A stretch of 16,410 nt of DNA from Pseudomonadota bacterium (GTDB taxonomy: Bacteria > Pseudomonadota > Gammaproteobacteria > Burkholderiales > Ferrovaceae). The notes under the pieces were generated by a model. That model saw nothing but the letters and a program-made list of their open reading frames with translations, was not told where the DNA came from and ran no database searches. The DNA lies in NCBI GenBank assembly GCA_021811005.1, contig JAJZPY010000044.1:1-16410 (forward strand), in the 5' to 3' direction. Position 1 is the stretch's first letter. Each line of letters starts with the position of its first letter. The translations under genes and the position numbers were made by a program. This document shows positions 15,901 to 16,410 of the stretch, in pieces.

Positions 15901-16015
15901 CTTTGCGGCCACAACAGCCAGCCTGACCCAGGCCCAGATTCTGCAGCAAGCGGGTACGGCCATGTTGGCCCAGGCCAATGCCATGCCCAACGCCGTACTG
16001 ACCCTGTTGAAGTAA
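12995..16015 (+). CDS. fliC: Giant flagellin with expanded repetitive centre
   Basis: This is the flagellar filament protein, exported by the FlhA/FlhB apparatus and driven by the sigma-28 promoter upstream. At 1006 residues it is about twice the length of a typical flagellin. The N-terminal D0/D1 region (about 1-165) is classic, with INTNIASLNAQ and LSSGLRINSAADDAAGMAIA. The C-terminal D1/D0 region (about 908-1006) carries QNRFQSVV, IQDTDFA and the helix ending in LTLLK. Between them lie about 740 residues rich in Ala, Thr, Gly, Ser and Asn. Two Flagellin_IN-like units come first (about 190-335, with LTLNGFQVGA and FSINGYNVGAI), then two tandem diverged modules of about 230 residues. I saw no cysteine and only one tryptophan. 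The start at 12995 is nine bases from its Shine-Dalgarno. Many surface Ser/Thr residues make O-glycosylation possible. Confidence 0.97.
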   Translation: MAMYINTNIASLNAQANLANSQSTLATDIQRLSSGLRINSAADDAAGMAIATRMGSQIAGQNQAIRNANDGISLSQTAQGAMQSIVQNLQAMRSLAVQAANATYSASDRASMNAEVVQLKNEIDRVAASTTFNGVNLLDGSFTAKNFQVGANNTSNDVIQVAAISSMKTTSLLSDSSAVSGTATTAALNAGDLTLNGFQVGASQNFAGPGQTSDSAFSIAQAINGISSSSGVNAVANATTLTGTGPTTFTAVAANTFSINGYNVGAIAAGSNAAGQGANAAAAINAITSQTGVTATSDAVTGALTLTATDGRNINVGMNGTATTLATSYTSVTALAGQLGLSATQIGTQALTANAGTIDSASNNVAAAASGTLVAGSAVSSTASGNIAAGTLFANGVDVGPVQLANATVAAAASSTLASAGTFTVASGQMGVLNDLTVQVAGGTLQNVGSVTLTGNATTDATALAAAINTAVAASLTGSSAAASGSTITYTGASAAAVTFGLKAGASNISAAQATANVSQLTSLTGLAATYFGKQAYGGLAGNAAAVATAINTALANATGGAAVNGTAAANASGVVTVTAGTSAAALTLASGQAASAVSTATGFSAAQLGIQVTATTAPQATAGTIAAGTFLANGQSVGAITLNAATTATAATNNVANGATFTVAAGSAQNISDLTVTLGSGTAVALGNIHLTGTAATDAVTIASAINSALSLTGASQLWANGTNGVITNNSGQSITFGLGGTSQNSTTAAADLTQASTALGLGSTYFGTRASGGAVGNGIAIAAAISTALAAATGGAAVNGLAVANATTGVVSVISGTSQTALTMPTTLNAAQLMSAEGALSAQTGFSTAQLGGNAASAATAAATRGTVSLTSSSASGINIGGNAAASAGFTLGATVATATSAVSSVDVSTQTNASNAIAALDGAINTVNTAMGLMGAVQNRFQSVVTNLQTGVQNLTAAQSRIQDTDFAATTASLTQAQILQQAGTAMLAQANAMPNAVLTLLK
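14147..14824 (+). repeat. Flagellin internal module, copy 1
   Basis: This encodes residues 385-610 of the flagellin. It opens with GNIAAGTLFANGVDVG, continues through FTVAS, LTGNATTDA, TYFGK and ATGGAAVNG, and closes with TGFSAAQLG. Copy 2 has the same landmarks in the same order, 717 bases downstream. The two copies are clearly related at protein level but well diverged in DNA, so the duplication is old or under diversifying selection. Confidence 0.85.
14864..15556 (+). repeat. Flagellin internal module, copy 2
   Basis: This encodes residues 624-854 of the flagellin. It opens with GTIAAGTFLANGQSVG and shares FTVAA, LTGTAATDA, TYFGT and ATGGAAVNG with copy 1, closing with TGFSTAQLG. It is slightly longer than copy 1 (231 against 226 residues), with small indels between the landmarks. 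It contains the only tryptophan seen in the flagellin. Confidence 0.85.
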
Positions 16016-16043
16016 GGAGACGGCGAGATTAAAGTAGTCCTGA

Positions 16044-16076
16044 CCCGGGAGCAGCCCAGGCTGCTTTCCGGGCTTT
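16044..16076 (+). terminator. Terminator-like hairpin between flagellin and flaG
   Basis: CCCGG (16044-16048) pairs with CCGGG (16068-16072), and AGCAGC (16050-16055) with GCTGCT (16060-16065), around a CCAG loop. This gives an 11-bp interrupted stem, followed only by CTTT. The short T run suggests partial termination, which would make flagellin mRNA far more abundant than the flaG read-through. Confidence 0.55.
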
Positions 16077-16095
16077 ACCATCGAGGATAACGTCG

Positions 16096-16410
16096 ATGAT
16101 TATCCAGAATTTGAGCGGCAACGCGGTTCCGGCCCAGGCGAGTAGCGATGGGCCGATTTTGCCTTCTGCGCCCGGAGGGCAGCAGGGGCAGCAGGGGCAG
16201 CCAGCGCCAGCGCCATCGGCACAGCCCGACCCGCAGGCTCAGGCGCAGATGGCGGCCAAGGTGAAAGCGGCAGTGAACAACATCAACCAGTCGATGCAGT
16301 TCATGAACCGTGGGGTGACCTTTGCCATTGACCCCAGCACCAAGGAAACGCTTGTCAAGGTGGTGGAGTCGGGTACCGGAACGGTGATTAGCAGATTCCC
16401 TCGGAGCAGG
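16096..16410 (+). CDS. flaG: FlaG family protein, runs off the right edge, probable frameshift
   Basis: FlaG proteins are small flagellar proteins, often between flagellin and fliD, that influence filament length. The visible 105 codons start at an ATG about nine bases after GAGG (16083-16086). A Gln/Pro/Ala-rich N-terminal part (about residues 28-52) contains a short nucleotide repeat of CAGCAGGGG units. The conserved domain follows: KVKAAVNNINQSMQFMNRGV, FAIDPSTKETLVKVVESGTG, then VI. Family members normally continue as RQIPSE. Here the reading frame gives SRFPRSR, whereas a shift of one base after 16389 gives QIPSEQ from 16392. One base appears to be missing at 16390-16391, through mutation or a sequence error near the end of the window. 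Otherwise the gene looks normal. Confidence 0.85.
   Translation, partial: MIIQNLSGNAVPAQASSDGPILPSAPGGQQGQQGQPAPAPSAQPDPQAQAQMAAKVKAAVNNINQSMQFMNRGVTFAIDPSTKETLVKVVESGTGTVISRFPRSR

Noticed and set aside
16029..16055. TAAAGTAG as a sigma-28 promoter for flaG
   Set aside because: The position 11 bases downstream reads GGAGCAGC, with no resemblance to GCCGATAA.
16182..16205. CAGCAGGGG triple repeat in flaG as a phase-variation tract
   Set aside because: Units of nine bases keep the reading frame, so copy changes would only lengthen a Gln/Gly linker.

Overview
The window is a late flagellar/motility locus from a Gram-negative bacterium, most likely a betaproteobacterium. I infer this from the high GC content, the gene order flhB-flhA-flhF-flhG-fliA, the Pseudomonas-type MotC/MotD stator pair and the FlgM/FlgN/FlaG set. 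The genus cannot be fixed from the sequence alone; a Nitrosomonadales-like organism is a guess.

Layout. Bases 1-264 hold no confident gene. They carry a perfect-consensus sigma-28 promoter on the minus strand (184-210) that fires leftward out of the window, and a leader with two inverted repeats. From 265 rightward runs a tight plus-strand series: cheR, flhB, flhA, flhF, flhG, fliA, motC-like and motD-like. From flhB onward the genes are separated by 4 bases or less, or overlap. This block supplies the export gate (FlhA/FlhB), the flagellar number and placement pair (FlhF/FlhG), the late-class sigma factor (FliA) and a stator. FlhG has lost both Walker A lysines but keeps the FlhF-activating DQAxxLR motif.

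Two minus-strand genes, flgM and flgN (8521-9303), converge on the motor genes. They have their own sigma-28 promoter. No terminator is visible between motD and flgN. The first good plus-strand terminator lies at 9383-9413, just upstream of the flgM promoter, so read-through mRNA would be antisense to flgNM.

Next comes a three-gene set (9526-12826) that is not part of the standard flagellar parts list: an intact ParA/MinD-type ATPase, an unrecognised tail-anchored coiled-coil protein, and a GGDEF diguanylate cyclase with both active site and inhibitory site. This is the best candidate for an undescribed system, possibly for polar positioning or c-di-GMP control of the flagellum.

The right end carries a near-perfect sigma-28 promoter, a giant flagellin gene (1006 codons, with two tandem diverged modules of about 230 residues in its variable centre), a terminator-like hairpin, and the start of flaG. 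The last bases of flaG appear frameshifted against the family's conserved C-terminal motif.

Regulatory logic. FliA (6288-7001) should drive the three sigma-28 promoters in the window (leftward gene, flgMN, fliC). FlgM holds FliA inactive until the hook is finished. No gene-free stretch exceeds 300 bases, and I saw no tRNA, rRNA, CRISPR array or insertion sequence.
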